Shown: one piece after another, positions 1-10,317 of the stretch
Layout of the letters: every line of letters starts with the position of its first letter
How positions within the stretch are numbered: position 1 is the stretch's first letter
Assembly: GCA_009377585.1 (NCBI GenBank)
Contig: WHTS01000063.1
Location: 1-34,812, forward strand
From: Betaproteobacteria bacterium
GTDB taxonomy: Bacteria > Pseudomonadota > Gammaproteobacteria > Burkholderiales > WYBJ01
Reading direction: 5' to 3'
DNA: 34,812 nt
The notes under the pieces: model-generated
The model's input: the letters and a program-made list of their open reading frames with translations, nothing else
Database searches by the model: none
Told to the model about the DNA's origin: nothing
Translations under genes and position numbers: made by a program

Positions 1-425
<425 letters not shown>

Positions 426-549
426 TATAGCCCTGAATCGTTGCCGGCTCGACCGGCAAGCGATGGGCGCTCAAACCCTCATGTATCTCCGAATTGCGCT
501 GTGCGCGCCACCCGGCAATGAGACCGGAATGCGCTGCAGCCCGCGTTAA

Positions 550-666
550 TGCCTGATGACCATAGCGAGGTGGAACCACCCCTTCCCATCCCGAACAGGG
601 CCGTGAAACGCTTCAGCGCCGATGATAGTGCAGACTACCTGTGCGAAAGTAGGACATCGTCAGGCA
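550..666 (+). rRNA. rrf: 5S ribosomal RNA
   Basis: A 117-nt 5S rRNA begins tgcctgatga and ends tcatcaggca-like (tcgtcaggca), which pair as helix I. The conserved internal blocks ccatcccgaac, gtgaaacgc and gcgccgatgatagt are present. It lies about 125 nt after the 23S 3' end, the normal rrn order. Only the 23S-5S spacer lies between them. Confidence 0.96.
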
Positions 667-681
667 CCCCCACAAACCAGA

Positions 682-706
682 ATGCCCCGCCTCGGCGGGG
701 CATTTT
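682..706 (+). terminator. rRNA operon terminator
   Basis: A 9-bp perfect stem (atgccccgc / gcggggcat, 682-690 with 695-703) with a 4-base loop and a short T run follows the 5S rRNA by about 15 bases. This is the expected Rho-independent end of the rrn operon. Between here and the rimP promoter (707-857) I see no gene or RNA. Confidence 0.85.
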
Positions 707-857
707 GCATTTGGCCTTGGCTTGCCTGCAGGTTGTCCGCCAGGCTTGTCCATCGTCGTTCGATCGTTCGATCCATCACCCGAGACCGTGGCCCCCAGGC
801 GTTCGCGAGCAAGTCGGTCCCGCTTTTCGGCCGCTCGGTTGGCGAGCCGCGTGCGTG

Positions 858-886
858 TTTCAATCCGGGCGCGCTTTTGCTAAACT
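858..886 (+). promoter_or_regulatory. Candidate sigma-70 promoter of the rimP operon
   Basis: An extended -10 element TGC-TAAACT (878-886) lies 17 bases after a weak -35 (tttcaa, 858-863). It would start transcription near 893, shortly before the rimP leader hairpin. The -10 matches TATAAT at four of six positions; the -35 is poor, so the call rests on the extended -10 and on position. Confidence 0.4.
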
Positions 887-917
887 CACCGGCTAAGTAA
901 GGCACAAGGGCACGGAG

Positions 918-938
918 ATGGGCTGCGGCCCATTTTTT
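918..938 (+). terminator. rimP leader attenuator hairpin
   Basis: A 6-bp stem (atgggc 918-923 with gcccat 928-933) with a tgcg loop is followed by a run of Ts to 938, a textbook intrinsic terminator. It sits 10 bases before the rimP start codon and after the candidate promoter, so it would act as a transcription attenuator for the rimP-nusA-infB operon. Comparable terminator-like rimP leaders are known in gammaproteobacteria; equivalence here is inferred. It also contains the upstream in-frame ATG at 918. Confidence 0.7.
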
Positions 939-947
939 GTTTGTGCG

Positions 948-1385
948 ATGAATCGCAACCAGTACGAATGGGTCGAGCGGGCAGTGACCGGACTGGGTTA
1001 TGAGTTCGTACACCTGGAATGGGTGCCGCGCAGCGGGTTGATGCGGGTCTACATCGACAAGGAAGGCGGCGTGAACTTGGACGATTGCGCGCGCGTCAGC
1101 GAACACCTCGGCCGGTCGATGGCGGTGGAAGGCATTGCCTACGACAGACTGGAAATATCGTCACCGGGATTGGATCGCCCGCTGGCGCGGGAACTGGATT
1201 TCAAGCGTTTCGCGGGACACAAGGCGCGGATTGTCTTGCGTATCCCGGTAAGCGGACGCAAGACCATAACGGGCGTGATCGGCGAGAGCAAGAACGGCTC
1301 GATCGTCCTGGCGGCTGACGGCAATGTGGTGTTCGTAATCGATTTGGCGAACGTCGACAAGGCCCGGCTGGTGCCCGAACTGTAG
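948..1385 (+). CDS. rimP: Ribosome maturation factor RimP
   Basis: RimP binds the 30S precursor in the cytoplasm and helps ribosomal protein S12 join during small-subunit maturation. The 145-residue product has the family's alpha/beta N-terminal domain (the YDRLEISSPGLDRPL segment is the conserved signature) and a C-terminal SH3-like domain. The frame is open from ATG 918, but that codon is the first strand of the attenuator stem and has ggag directly against it, so it is unlikely to be used. I chose ATG 948 (MNRNQYEWVERAV), which matches the usual family start, although no clear ribosome-binding site precedes it. It is the first gene of the rimP-nusA-infB-rbfA-truB-rpsO-pnp series; nusA follows after 14 bases. 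Confidence 0.95.
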   Translation: MNRNQYEWVERAVTGLGYEFVHLEWVPRSGLMRVYIDKEGGVNLDDCARVSEHLGRSMAVEGIAYDRLEISSPGLDRPLARELDFKRFAGHKARIVLRIPVSGRKTITGVIGESKNGSIVLAADGNVVFVIDLANVDKARLVPEL

Positions 1386-1399
1386 GTTGGAGATGACAA

Positions 1400-2872
1400 G
1401 TGAGTCGTGAGATTCTGCTCTTGGTCGATGCGCTGGCTCGCGAAAAGAACGTCAATCGCGATATCGTCTTTGGCGCGCTCGAGCTTGCGCTCGCGTCTGC
1501 GACGAAGAAGCGCTTCAAGGAAGATGTCGATGTCCGTGTGAGTGTCGATCACGACACCGGCGATTTTTCCAGTTTCCGCCGCTGGCAGGTCGTGCCCGAC
1601 GACGAAGTGGAATTGCCTGCCGCGCAACTGACTTTGAGCGAGGCCCAAAGCAGGCAACCCGATATCGATGTCCACGATTACGTCGAAGAGCCGCTCGAGA
1701 AAGTGGAGTTCGGCCGCATCGGGGCACAGGCGGCCAAGCAGATCATCTTGCAGAAGATCCGCGACGCGGAACGGGAGCAAATTCTCAACGATTTCCTCGC
1801 CCGCAAGGAGTACCTGGTCACGGGCTCCATCAAGCGCATGGACAGAGGTAACGCCATCATCGAGTCGGGGCGGGTGGAGGCGCTCTTGCCGCGCGACCAG
1901 ATGATCCCGAAAGAAAATCTGCGCATTGGCGATCGAGCTCGGGCGTACCTTTGGAAGATCGATCGCAACGCGCGTGGTCCGCAGTTGATCCTGTCGCGCA
2001 CCGTTCCGGAGTTCCTGGTGAAGCTCTTCGAGCTCGAAGTCCCGGAACTGGAGGACGGCCTGCTCGAGATCAAGGCGGCAGCACGTGATCCGGGTTCGCG
2101 CGCCAAGATCGCCGTGAAGTCGAACGATCCCCGCATCGATCCGATCGGCACCTGCGTCGGGATGCGCGGCTCGCGCGTGCAGGCAGTCACGGCAGAACTG
2201 GCGGGAGAGCGTATCGACATCATCAACTGGTCGCCCGACCCTGCGCAATTCGTCATCAGCGGGCTTGCTCCCGCGGAAGTGAACAGCATCGTCGTCGACG
2301 AAGAGAAGCACAGCATGGATATCGTGGTCGACGAAGACAACCTTGCTCAGGCCATTGGCCGCAGCGGGCAGAACGTTCGCCTCGCGAGCGAACTGACCGG
2401 CTGGGAGTTGAACCTCATGACGGTCGAGGAATCGCGCCAGAAGCAGGACGAGGAAAGAACGCGGCTGCGCAGCGCGTTCATGGAAAAGCTCGATGTGGAC
2501 GAAGAAGTTGCCGACATCCTGGTCCAGGAAGGCTTTTCCAGCCTCGAGGAAGTCGCCTACGTACCGATCAACGAGATGCTGGAGATCGAGGCCTTGGACG
2601 AAGATACCGTGAACGAGCTGCGCAGCCGCGCGCGCAATGCGCTCCTCACCCAGGCCATCGTCAGCGAAGAACGCCTCGAGCACGAGCTCGAAGATCTGCT
2701 GCAGCTGGAAGGGATGGATTCGGAGACGGCCCGCCAGCTCGCCAGCCAGGGCGTGGCCACGCGGGAAGAACTGGCCGACCTGGCCACCGACGACCTGATC
2801 GAGATGATCGGCATCGATCAGGAGCGTGCCAAGCAACTCATCATGGCTGCGCGTGCGCCGTGGTTCGCGTAA
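1400..2872 (+). CDS. nusA: Transcription termination/antitermination protein NusA
   Basis: NusA binds RNA polymerase and nascent RNA, modulating pausing, intrinsic termination and rrn antitermination. The 490-residue protein has an N-terminal RNAP-binding domain (about 1-125), an S1 domain (about 135-200), tandem KH domains (about 205-345; [10 protein letters not shown] and [12 protein letters not shown] are the KH loops) and two acidic C-terminal AR/HhH repeats (about 365-415 and 440-490), the long proteobacterial form. It starts with GTG at 1400 behind GGAG (1389-1392) with 7-base spacing; an ATG at 1393 is out of frame. It is an operon member with infB 18 bases downstream. Confidence 0.98.
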   Translation: MSREILLLVDALAREKNVNRDIVFGALELALASATKKRFKEDVDVRVSVDHDTGDFSSFRRWQVVPDDEVELPAAQLTLSEAQSRQPDIDVHDYVEEPLEKVEFGRIGAQAAKQIILQKIRDAEREQILNDFLARKEYLVTGSIKRMDRGNAIIESGRVEALLPRDQMIPKENLRIGDRARAYLWKIDRNARGPQLILSRTVPEFLVKLFELEVPELEDGLLEIKAAARDPGSRAKIAVKSNDPRIDPIGTCVGMRGSRVQAVTAELAGERIDIINWSPDPAQFVISGLAPAEVNSIVVDEEKHSMDIVVDEDNLAQAIGRSGQNVRLASELTGWELNLMTVEESRQKQDEERTRLRSAFMEKLDVDEEVADILVQEGFSSLEEVAYVPINEMLEIEALDEDTVNELRSRARNALLTQAIVSEERLEHELEDLLQLEGMDSETARQLASQGVATREELADLATDDLIEMIGIDQERAKQLIMAARAPWFA

Positions 2873-2890
2873 GGGGCGGGGAGGTAGATC

Positions 2891-5467
2891 ATGGCCCAGA
2901 GCAGTGTCGTGCAATTTGCAACCGAGCTCGGATTGCCTCCGGCTCTTCTGGTGGAACAGCTTCAGGCTGCCGGCGTGAAGAGAGCGCTCGGCGAAGAGAC
3001 CGTACTCACCGAGTCCGATAAGGCGCAACTTCTCGAGTATCTGCGCCAGGCGCATGGAGCCGTGAAGGAGCCTAAGACACGCATCACGTTGACGCGGCGC
3101 CAGACCACCGAGATCAAGAAGGCGGACAGCACCGGAAAAGCGCGCACGATCCAGGTCGAGGTGCGCAAGAAGCGTGTCTTCGTCAAGCGCGATGCGACTG
3201 CGGGCGAGCCGGCGCCTGCGGAAGCGCAGGCACCCGTCATCGATCAGGAGCAGCAGGCGCGCCGCGACGAGGAAGCTCGTCAGCAGGCTGCGCTAAGCGC
3301 TCGCCAGGCGGAAGAGGTTCGAGCCAAGCAGGCAGCAAGAGCAGGCAAGGCGCAACCGGAAGAAGCCCAGGCTCCTGCCGAAGCGCCACCGGAGACGACC
3401 GCCACCGAGGCCGCGCCTGCAGCCGCTCAGGCGGCCCCTGAAGCGCCCCCTGCTGTGCCAGCCGCCGAAGGCGTGATCGCCGGCAGTACCCTGCACAAGC
3501 CTGCCGTCAGGGCCGACGAGCCGGCGAAGCCGAAGAAGGTACCGGCGAAGAGGCCGGTAGTCTGGCAGGACGAGGGCGCCAAGCGCCGGACGATCAAGAC
3601 CCGAGGGGATGCATCGGGAGGGATGGGCTGGCGCGAGCGACGGGACCGTTCCACGCGCGCCCGCGAAGAAGAGGGGGGGCGACATGGCTTTTCGGCGCCA
3701 ACCGAGCCGATCGTGCGCGAGATCATCGTGCCTGAAACCGTCACCGTGGGTGCGCTTGCACAGAAGATGTCGGTGAAAGCCGCCGAAGTCATCAAGGTGC
3801 TGATGAAGATGGGCAGCATGGTGACCATCAACCAGGTGCTCGACCAGGATGCGGCCATGATCGTGGTCGAAGAGATGGGACACGTCGCCAAGCGCGCCAA
3901 GCTGGACGACCCCGATTCGTTCCTGGCCGAGGCGGCGGAGCACGAGCCGGCGAGCCTGGAACCGCGTGCGCCGGTGGTCACGGTAATGGGCCACGTCGAC
4001 CACGGCAAGACGTCGCTGCTCGATTACGTCCGGCGAACCCGGGTTGCTCACGGCGAGGCTGGCGGCATCACCCAGCACATCGGGGCCTACCACGTGGAGA
4101 CGCCCAGAGGCGTTATTACGTTCCTCGATACGCCGGGCCACGAGGCGTTCACCGCCATGCGGGCACGCGGCGCCAAGGTCACGGATATCGTCGTGCTGGT
4201 TGTTGCCGCCGATGACGGTGTCATGCCGCAGACCATCGAGGCTATTCACCACGCGAGGGCGGCGAAGGTGCCGATCGTCGTCGCCATGAACAAGATCGAC
4301 CGCCAGGAAGCGAATGCGGAGCGGGTACGCCAGGAACTGCTCGCGCACGAGGTCGTTCCGGAAGATCTCGGCGGCGACACCATTTTCGTGCCCGTGTCGG
4401 CCAAGACCGGGCAGGGCGTGGATACGCTTCTCGAAGGCATCCTGCTGCAGTCGGAGGTGCTCGAACTGAAGGCGCCGAAGGACGCGCCCGCTCGCGGCAT
4501 CGTCATCGAATCGCGACTGGACAAAGGTCGCGGCCCCGTCGCCACCGTGCTGGTGCAATCGGGCACCTTGAAGCGTGGCGATATCGTGCTGGCCGGCTCG
4601 GTGTTCGGCCGCGTTCGTGCGATGCTCGACGAGAATGCAGACGCCATCAACGCTGCGGGTCCCTCCATACCGGTGGAGATCCAGGGGCTCGCCGACGTGC
4701 CGGCGGCGGGCTCCGAGTTCCTCGTGCTCGGCGACGAACGAAAGGCGCGCGAGATCGCTTTGTTCCGTCAGGGCAAGTTCCGCGACGTCAAGCTCGCAAG
4801 ACAACAGGCTTCCAACATCCAGAGCATGTTCGAGCAGATGGGCGAGGGTGGAGCGAAGTCTTTGGCCGTGATCATCAAGGCCGATGTACAGGGTTCGTAC
4901 GAAGCATTGGCGCATGCGCTCGGCAAGCTTTCGACCGACGAGGTGAAGGTCAACGTGCTGCATTCCGGAGTCGGCGGCATCACCGAGTCGGACATCAACC
5001 TTGCGCTCGCCTCGAAGGCCCTGGTGATCGGCTTCAATACTCGTGCCGACACGACCGCGCGCAAACTCATTGCGGCCAATGGGGTCGACGTCCGCTACTA
5101 CGACGTCATCTACGAAGCGGTGGACGAAATCAAAGCGGCGCTCTCCGGGATGCTGGCGCCCGAGAGCAAGGAAAGCGTCCTCGGACTGGTCGACATCCGG
5201 CAGGTCTTCCGCATTTCGCGAGTAGGCGTGATCGCCGGCTGCTACGTGCTCGAAGGCGCCATTCGACGCGGGGCCCGCGTTCGGTTGCTGCGCGACAACG
5301 TCGTCATTCACGACGGCGAGTTGTCTTCGCTGAAGCGATTCAAGGACGACGTGCGAGAGGTGAAGGCGGGATTCGAGTGCGGCCTGTCGCTGAAGGACTT
5401 CAATGACCTGAAGATCGGCGACCAGCTCGAAGCCTACGAAGTGGTGGAAGTAGCCCGCACGTTGTGA
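2891..5467 (+). CDS. infB: Translation initiation factor IF-2
   Basis: IF-2 is the GTPase that brings formylmethionyl-tRNA to the 30S subunit and promotes subunit joining. The 858-residue protein starts with an IF2N domain (1-50), followed by a charged Ala/Glu/Pro-rich linker (about 100-250) and a second IF2N segment (about 275-330). The G domain carries G1 GHVDHGKT (367-374), G3 DTPGHEAF, G4 NKID and G5 SAK. The remainder is the beta-barrel/C1/C2 region that binds initiator tRNA. The start ATG has a strong ggggagg site (about 2877-2883). The low-complexity linker is normal for this family. rbfA follows after 31 bases. Confidence 0.98.
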   Translation: MAQSSVVQFATELGLPPALLVEQLQAAGVKRALGEETVLTESDKAQLLEYLRQAHGAVKEPKTRITLTRRQTTEIKKADSTGKARTIQVEVRKKRVFVKRDATAGEPAPAEAQAPVIDQEQQARRDEEARQQAALSARQAEEVRAKQAARAGKAQPEEAQAPAEAPPETTATEAAPAAAQAAPEAPPAVPAAEGVIAGSTLHKPAVRADEPAKPKKVPAKRPVVWQDEGAKRRTIKTRGDASGGMGWRERRDRSTRAREEEGGRHGFSAPTEPIVREIIVPETVTVGALAQKMSVKAAEVIKVLMKMGSMVTINQVLDQDAAMIVVEEMGHVAKRAKLDDPDSFLAEAAEHEPASLEPRAPVVTVMGHVDHGKTSLLDYVRRTRVAHGEAGGITQHIGAYHVETPRGVITFLDTPGHEAFTAMRARGAKVTDIVVLVVAADDGVMPQTIEAIHHARAAKVPIVVAMNKIDRQEANAERVRQELLAHEVVPEDLGGDTIFVPVSAKTGQGVDTLLEGILLQSEVLELKAPKDAPARGIVIESRLDKGRGPVATVLVQSGTLKRGDIVLAGSVFGRVRAMLDENADAINAAGPSIPVEIQGLADVPAAGSEFLVLGDERKAREIALFRQGKFRDVKLARQQASNIQSMFEQMGEGGAKSLAVIIKADVQGSYEALAHALGKLSTDEVKVNVLHSGVGGITESDINLALASKALVIGFNTRADTTARKLIAANGVDVRYYDVIYEAVDEIKAALSGMLAPESKESVLGLVDIRQVFRISRVGVIAGCYVLEGAIRRGARVRLLRDNVVIHDGELSSLKRFKDDVREVKAGFECGLSLKDFNDLKIGDQLEAYEVVEVARTL

Positions 5468-5498
5468 CGGGCCCTGCCATTGGCAAACTGGAACCGTC

Positions 5499-5882
5499 AT
5501 GGCCCGAGGCAGCCGGGGACGTAGGCAGGGGCAGGAAATTCAGCGGCTCCTGCCCGACCTGCTCAGACTGGAACTGAAGGATCCGCGCGTCACCGGCATG
5601 ATCACGGTGACTGCTGTGGAGGTATCGCATGACCTTTCGCAGGCGAAGGTGTTCGTCACCGTGCTCGGGTCGCCGGATACCGAGCTGACGCTGGAGGGAT
5701 TGAACCGTGGCAGCGCTTTCCTGCGCTCCGGTCTCGCGCAGCGGCTGCGTTCGCGTACAGTGCCTGCCCTGCACTTCGTCTACGATGCCAGCGTCGAACG
5801 CGGTGTAGAGCTGACCCGGCTCATCGAATCCGCAGTGCGCGACGATCGCGACGCGAGCAAGCCCGATCAGGACGAGAAGTAG
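5499..5882 (+). CDS. rbfA: 30S ribosome-binding factor RbfA
   Basis: RbfA is a single KH-type domain protein (127 aa) that binds immature 30S subunits and assists 5'-end processing of 16S rRNA, with a role in cold adaptation. The conserved LELKDPRVTGMITVTAVEVS segment and the LRSRTVPALHFVYDAS region near the end are typical. A short acidic/basic tail (about 113-127) follows the domain, as is common. It lies between infB and truB in the conserved order and is probably co-transcribed with them. Confidence 0.96.
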   Translation: MARGSRGRRQGQEIQRLLPDLLRLELKDPRVTGMITVTAVEVSHDLSQAKVFVTVLGSPDTELTLEGLNRGSAFLRSGLAQRLRSRTVPALHFVYDASVERGVELTRLIESAVRDDRDASKPDQDEK

Positions 5883-5908
5883 CCAGCGGGCGAATCAAAG
5901 GGACTACC

Positions 5909-6835
5909 ATGCGCGCTGCCCGCAGCGTCGACGGCGTGCTCCTGCTCGACAAGCCAGGTGGCCCGTCGTCCAATCAGGCATTGCAGCGAGTCAAGCGGTT
6001 GTTCGAGGCACGCAAGGCGGGCCACGCCGGAACGCTGGACCCGCTGGCGACCGGTTTGCTGCCCATCCTGTTCGGGGAGGCAACCAAGTTTGCGTCCTAT
6101 TCGGCCGACGCGTCGAAAGCGTACGAGGCGACCGTCCTGCTGGGTGTGCGCACGAGTACTGGCGACATAACGGGCGAAATCCTGGAACGGCAACCGGTCC
6201 GTTGCTCGAGACAGGCGCTCGAGTCGGCGCTCGACCGTTTCCGTGGATCGATATACCAGACGCCGCCGATGCATAGCGCTCTAAAACTGGACGGCCAGCC
6301 GTTGTACCGAATGGCGCGCCGCGGCGAAGTGGTGGTTCGCGAGCCGCGCCCGGTTCGTATCGAGGAGCTCGCGTTGCTGGGCGAAATCCGCGGCGATGAA
6401 TTCGACCTGCGGATCGCCTGCAGCAAGGGCACCTATATCCGTGTCCTGGCAGAGGACATCGGTGCTGCGCTGGGATGCGGAGGCACCCTCACGCGCCTCA
6501 GACGTACGCGAGTCGGCTCGTTCGATGTCGAGAATGCAATTTCGATGGATGCGCTGGAGGGCATGATGGCGCAGGAGCGTAGGGCTGCGCTGCTAGCGAT
6601 CGATGCGGGCTTGAGCGAGCTTCCCGAGCTCGCGCTTTCCGAGGACCAGGTTGCGTGTATTCGCCACGGTCAGCTGATCGATTTGCAGCAAGCGGAAATT
6701 CCCGATCGCACCTTTCGGTTGTATGGCCGCGCATCGGGATCGTTCCTGGGACTCGGTGAAGCGTCGGCCGGAACGCTGCGTGCGCTCCGACTGGTGTCGC
6801 AACCCGGCGAATCTCCCCTCCAACAAATGACTTGA
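5909..6835 (+). CDS. truB: tRNA pseudouridine(55) synthase TruB
   Basis: TruB converts U55 of the T-loop of elongator tRNAs to pseudouridine. The 308-residue protein shows the TruB family catalytic motif GHAGTLDPLATG with the nucleophile Asp44. It also has the KAYEATVLLG motif and the C-terminal RNA-binding extension that includes TYIRVLAEDIG. The ATG is preceded by aaaggga (about 5897-5903). The 3' end of the gene overlaps the -35 element of a promoter for rpsO, so the downstream genes need not depend only on readthrough. Confidence 0.97.
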   Translation: MRAARSVDGVLLLDKPGGPSSNQALQRVKRLFEARKAGHAGTLDPLATGLLPILFGEATKFASYSADASKAYEATVLLGVRTSTGDITGEILERQPVRCSRQALESALDRFRGSIYQTPPMHSALKLDGQPLYRMARRGEVVVREPRPVRIEELALLGEIRGDEFDLRIACSKGTYIRVLAEDIGAALGCGGTLTRLRRTRVGSFDVENAISMDALEGMMAQERRAALLAIDAGLSELPELALSEDQVACIRHGQLIDLQQAEIPDRTFRLYGRASGSFLGLGEASAGTLRALRLVSQPGESPLQQMT

Positions 6836-6861
6836 GACCGCGCCACCGTAACCGGTAAAAT
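6832..6861 (+). promoter_or_regulatory. Sigma-70 promoter for rpsO-pnp
   Basis: TTGAGA (6832-6837) and TAAAAT (6856-6861) each match consensus at five of six positions, with an 18-base spacer. This is the best sigma-70 type promoter in the window. It begins in the truB stop region and would start transcription near 6868, about 23 bases before rpsO. An rpsO promoter in the truB-rpsO gap is also known in E. coli. Confidence 0.7.
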
Positions 6862-6890
6862 GCGCGTTTCTCCGGATCGAAGAGACCTTC

Positions 6891-7154
6891 ATGGAGCTGT
6901 CAGACAAGTCCAGGATCGTTAGTGATTACCAGCGAAGCGGCACCGATACCGGCTCCCCGGAAGTGCAGGTCGCGCTGCTTTCGGCAAGGATCTCGAGCCT
7001 GACCGAGCACTTCAAATCGCACGTGAAGGATCACCACTCCCGGCGGGGGTTGCTTCGCATGGTCAGCCGCCGACGCAAGCTACTCGACTATCTCAAGCGC
7101 ACCGACGCGGATCGCTACAAGACCGTCATCGAGCGCCTGGGATTGAGGAAGTAA
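6891..7154 (+). CDS. rpsO: 30S ribosomal protein S15
   Basis: S15 is a primary 16S rRNA-binding protein of the small subunit platform. The 87-residue product contains the invariant [12 protein letters not shown] motif and the [22 protein letters not shown] rRNA-binding helix region (shown only in part elsewhere in the family, complete here). It is two residues shorter than the usual 89. It begins at ATG 6891 after gaagag, a modest ribosome-binding site. It has its own promoter just upstream and precedes pnp, as in most proteobacteria. Confidence 0.97.
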   Translation: MELSDKSRIVSDYQRSGTDTGSPEVQVALLSARISSLTEHFKSHVKDHHSRRGLLRMVSRRRKLLDYLKRTDADRYKTVIERLGLRK

Positions 7155-7238
7155 CAGCTCGCATCGCGTGCCGGCCCGGTCGAACCCTCTCCCAGACTCG
7201 GCAATCGACCTGCCGAACTCATCATCGAGGAATCAAAC

Positions 7239-9347
7239 TTGAAGCAAGTCAGGAAATCGCTGACGTGGGGCCGGCACCGGCTTACGTTGGAGACCGGCGA
7301 GATCGCGCGGCAGGCCCATGGCGCGGTGGTCGTCGAGATGGAAGACACCGTGGTCCTCGTGACCGTGGTGGCCAAGCAGGATGTATCGCCCGGGCAGGAA
7401 TTTTTTCCGCTGACCGTAGACTATCAGGAACGCACCTATGCCGCCGGCAAGATTCCTGGTGGCTTTTTCAGGCGCGAGGGACGTCCTTCGGAAAAGGAGA
7501 TTCTCACCTGCCGCCTGATCGACCGGCCGATCCGTCCGCTATTCCCCGACGGATTCTTCAACGAAGTGCAGGTCGTCGCGACAGTGCTGTCTTCGAACAA
7601 CGAGATGGACTCCGATATACCGGCCATGGTCGGCGCGTCGGCTGCGCTCGCCATTTCGGGCATTCCGTTCAACGGTCCGATCGGCGCCGCCCGTGTGGGT
7701 TATGTGGATGGACAGTACGTTCTCAATCCGACGGCCACCGAACTCAAGACTTCACACTTGAATCTCGTCGTCGCCGGCACGCAGCAGGCTGTGCTGATGG
7801 TGGAGTCCGAGGCGCAAGAGCTTCCCGAAGAGGTGATGCTGGGTGCGGTGGTATTCGGTCACCAGCAAATGCAACCGGTGATCGATGCGATCAACGAGCT
7901 TGCCGAAGAAGCCGGTCGGCCGCTCTGGGACTGGGCGCCTCCACAGCAGGACGCCAACTTGGTTGCTCGGCTCGATGCTCTGGCACAGGTCGATCTCGAA
8001 GCCGCATACCAGATCAAGCTCAAGCAGTCCCGCTCGCAGAGAATCGACGAGATTCGCTCGCGCGTACTCGCTGAGCTGTCCGAAGGGGAAACGCCCGCGG
8101 CTTCCACGAATGCGATCAAAGGCCTGTTCGGAGACCTCGAAGCAAAAATCGTAAGAAGTCAGATCCTCCGCGGCGAGGCCCGGATCGATGGGCGCGATAC
8201 GCGCACGGTGCGGCCGGTATCGGTTCGGGTCGGCGTGCTGCCACGGGTGCACGGCTCGGCGCTGTTCACTCGCGGCGAAACGCAAGCACTCGTGGTCGCC
8301 ACCCTGGGCACGAGCCGCGACGAGCAGATCATCGATGCGCTGCAGGGCGAGTTCAGGGATCGCTTCATGTTTCATTACAACATGCCCCCCTACGCGACCG
8401 GCGAGACCGGGCGGGTCGGCTCGCCCAAGCGACGCGAGATCGGGCATGGGCGACTGGCGAAACGCGCCCTCATATCGATGTTGCCTTCCGCCGAAGAATT
8501 CGGCTACTCGTTCCGAGTGGTGTCCGAAATCACCGAATCCAACGGTTCCAGTTCCATGGCCTCGGTGTGCGGCGGCTGTCTTGCCCTCATGGACGCCGGC
8601 GTGCCTATGAAGGCGCACATCGCGGGTATCGCCATGGGATTGATCAAGGACGGCAATCGCTTCGCGGTTCTGACGGACATCCTGGGCGACGAGGATCATC
8701 TGGGCGACATGGACTTCAAGGTTGCAGGAACCGACCGCGGGATTACCGCCCTGCAAATGGACATCAAGATCAACGGCATCACCAAGGAGATCATGCAGGT
8801 CGCCCTCGACCAGGCCAAGGAAGGGCGCATGCACATCCTGGAGATCATGAAGGAGGCGATTCCCAATCCGCGCGCCGATATCTCGGCCTACGCCCCCCGG
8901 ATGATCACCGTCAAGATCAAGCCCGAGAAGATCCGCGACGTCATCGGCAAGGGCGGCGCTGTGATTCGCGCGCTGACGGAGGAGACTGGAACGTCCATCG
9001 ACATCGCCGAGGACGGAACCGTGACCATTGCCAGCGTGTCGTCCGAAGGCGGAGAGCTCGCCAAGCGCCGAATCCTGGAGATTACCGCCGAGGTCGAGGT
9101 GGGCAAGATCTACGAAGGCACGGTGCTCAAGCTGCTCGACTTCGGAGCGATCGTGAGCGTGCTGCCCGGCAAGGATGGCCTCCTGCATATTTCGCAGATC
9201 GCCAACGAGCGTGTCAACAGCGTGGCCGACCATCTCAAGGAAGGTCAGAACGTGCGCGTGAAGGTGCTCGAGGCCGACGAGAAGGGCCGGCTGCGGCTGA
9301 GCATGAAGGCTGTGCAGGCGGAGGCGGCCGCGACGACGGCGTCGTAA
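7239..9347 (+). CDS. pnp: Polyribonucleotide nucleotidyltransferase (PNPase)
   Basis: PNPase degrades RNA 3' to 5' by phosphorolysis and is a core part of the degradosome. The 702-residue protein has two RNase PH domains joined by an alpha-helical domain (second core with [13 protein letters not shown] around residue 490), a KH domain (VIGKGGA near 567-573) and an S1 domain (from about 620). The frame begins at TTG 7239 behind cgagg (7226-7230) with 8-base spacing; no in-frame ATG or GTG lies near the conserved N-terminus, so a rare TTG start is the best reading. The gene ends before a strong bidirectional terminator. Confidence 0.97.
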   Translation: MKQVRKSLTWGRHRLTLETGEIARQAHGAVVVEMEDTVVLVTVVAKQDVSPGQEFFPLTVDYQERTYAAGKIPGGFFRREGRPSEKEILTCRLIDRPIRPLFPDGFFNEVQVVATVLSSNNEMDSDIPAMVGASAALAISGIPFNGPIGAARVGYVDGQYVLNPTATELKTSHLNLVVAGTQQAVLMVESEAQELPEEVMLGAVVFGHQQMQPVIDAINELAEEAGRPLWDWAPPQQDANLVARLDALAQVDLEAAYQIKLKQSRSQRIDEIRSRVLAELSEGETPAASTNAIKGLFGDLEAKIVRSQILRGEARIDGRDTRTVRPVSVRVGVLPRVHGSALFTRGETQALVVATLGTSRDEQIIDALQGEFRDRFMFHYNMPPYATGETGRVGSPKRREIGHGRLAKRALISMLPSAEEFGYSFRVVSEITESNGSSSMASVCGGCLALMDAGVPMKAHIAGIAMGLIKDGNRFAVLTDILGDEDHLGDMDFKVAGTDRGITALQMDIKINGITKEIMQVALDQAKEGRMHILEIMKEAIPNPRADISAYAPRMITVKIKPEKIRDVIGKGGAVIRALTEETGTSIDIAEDGTVTIASVSSEGGELAKRRILEITAEVEVGKIYEGTVLKLLDFGAIVSVLPGKDGLLHISQIANERVNSVADHLKEGQNVRVKVLEADEKGRLRLSMKAVQAEAAATTAS

Positions 9348-9376
9348 GTGACGTAAGCGCTTATTGCGCGGAAAGC

Positions 9377-9404
9377 AAAAAGGGCGGGATGAACCGCCCT
9401 TTTT
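9377..9404. terminator. Bidirectional terminator between pnp and dksA
   Basis: A perfect 11-bp inverted repeat (aaaaagggcgg 9377-9387 with ccgcccttttt 9394-9404) with a 6-base loop has an A run on one side and a T run on the other. It can therefore end transcription from both pnp (+) and dksA (-), which converge here. Confidence 0.95.
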
Positions 9405-9422
9405 GGTTTCGGTGGACGTAGT

Positions 9423-9845
9423 TTACTTCGCCACTTGTTTTTCTCGTATTTCCTCTAGGGTTTTGCAATCGATGCACAGTGTAGCCGTCGGACGCGCTTC
9501 GAGCCTGCGTAACCCGATTTCGATGCCGCAGCTTTCGCAATACCCATACTCTCCGGCGTCGATCTTGCCGATCGTTTCTTCGATCTTCTTGATCAGCTTT
9601 CGCTCCCGATCGCGATTTCGCAATTCCAGCGCCATGTCCGACTCCTGGCTTGCGCGATCGTTGGGGTCCGCGAAGATGGTCGCTTCGTCCTGCATCGTGT
9701 GCACGGTGCGGTCGATGTCCTTGCTAAGCTCGGTCTTCAGCGCGTCGAGAATGTTGCGGAAATGGGCGAGCTGCCTGGGGTTCATGTACTCTTCACGGGC
9801 TTTGGCTTTGTACGGCGTGAAGTGCTTGGTGATTTCCGTTTCCAT
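9423..9845 (-). CDS. dksA: RNA polymerase-binding transcription factor DksA
   Basis: DksA enters the RNA polymerase secondary channel and, with ppGpp, redirects transcription away from rRNA and toward amino-acid and stress genes. The 140-residue protein has the coiled-coil with its acidic tip ([11 protein letters not shown]; Asp60 and Asp63) and a four-Cys zinc finger (Cys103, Cys106, Cys124, Cys127), so it is the zinc-binding type. The start is set by the family-like N-terminus; agagag about 7 bases upstream is a weak ribosome-binding site. It is transcribed convergently with pnp and shares its terminator. A consensus -10 lies about 55 bases upstream. Confidence 0.96.
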   Translation of the reverse strand: METEITKHFTPYKAKAREEYMNPRQLAHFRNILDALKTELSKDIDRTVHTMQDEATIFADPNDRASQESDMALELRNRDRERKLIKKIEETIGKIDAGEYGYCESCGIEIGLRRLEARPTATLCIDCKTLEEIREKQVAK

Positions 9846-9898
9846 CAGTGCTCTCTGGCTCTCCGGCGACCGGGGGGGGGTCCGAGTGAAAGTCGCGA

Positions 9899-9904
9899 AT
9901 TATA
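9899..9904 (-). promoter_or_regulatory. Candidate -10 element of the dksA promoter
   Basis: The minus strand reads TATAAT exactly at 9904-9899, giving a start near 9892 and a leader of about 47 nt. I find no convincing -35 at 16-18 bases; ttatcc is the nearest at a 16-base spacer. The leader includes a run of nine Cs on the coding strand (9872-9880). Confidence 0.5.
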
Positions 9905-10228
9905 CCGGAAACGATTCGCGGGATAAGGCAAAAAGACCTGTAAACACGGCACCATTTCGCGTCTTACGGCGTGGGCGGCTGCCAGAGCAACTGTCGCGCA
10001 GGAATTGCACGAGGTTGCGCCCGGCGATCCTTTCAGCGCTCTATAAGTAGTAGTCAGCCGGCATCGAAGACTTGCGAAGCGAGAGCTGCGGCCCAGGGTG
10101 TTTGCGAACCACGATGCAGCTTGTTGACCAGGCGAACTTGGGCAAGGTAGCATTCAAGGGCCAGGTCGCGATCCCAAGCCGTATGGCTTCGCCTTCCGAA
10201 AGGCGGCAGTCTCGAACTTCGGATTTTG
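9905..10228. other. Intergenic stretch without a recognised gene
   Basis: The sequence between the dksA promoter and the tRNA pair contains only short frames that overlap one another on both strands, none with a ribosome-binding site or recognisable motif. The promoter of the tRNA genes should lie here, but I could not single out a convincing -35/-10 pair. Confidence 0.6.
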
Positions 10229-10305
10229 GTGCCCGTAGCTCATCCGGATAGAGCACCAGCCTTCTAAGCTGGGGGTAACAGGTTCGAGTCCTGTCGGGCA
10301 CGCCA
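10229..10305 (+). tRNA. tRNA-Arg (anticodon TCT)
   Basis: A 77-nt tRNA folds into a full cloverleaf. The acceptor stem is gtgcccg/cgggcac, the D-arm has agctca...gagc, and the anticodon stem ccagc/gctgg has loop cttctaa with anticodon TCT at 10263-10265. The T-loop is ggttcgagtcc, and CCA is encoded at 10303-10305. It reads AGA (and AGG) codons. Confidence 0.97.
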
Positions 10306-10317
10306 CTGTCCGGTAGT

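Noticed and set aside
549-896. Plus-strand frame over the 5S rRNA and its terminator
   Set aside because: It overlaps a structural RNA and a terminator, and has no ribosome-binding site.
918-947. Ten extra N-terminal codons of rimP (start at ATG 918)
   Set aside because: The ATG forms the first strand of an intrinsic terminator hairpin, the purine stretch is directly against it, and the residues (MGCGPFFVCA) are unlike RimP N-termini.
1139-3055. Long minus-strand frame (638 codons) opposite rimP/nusA/infB
   Set aside because: It is antisense to conserved genes in a GC-rich region; composition is Arg/His/Asp-rich as expected for a shadow frame, and it has no motif.
3293-5500. Long minus-strand frame (735 codons) opposite infB
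   Set aside because: It is antisense to the IF-2 gene, and the translation has no domain and biased composition.
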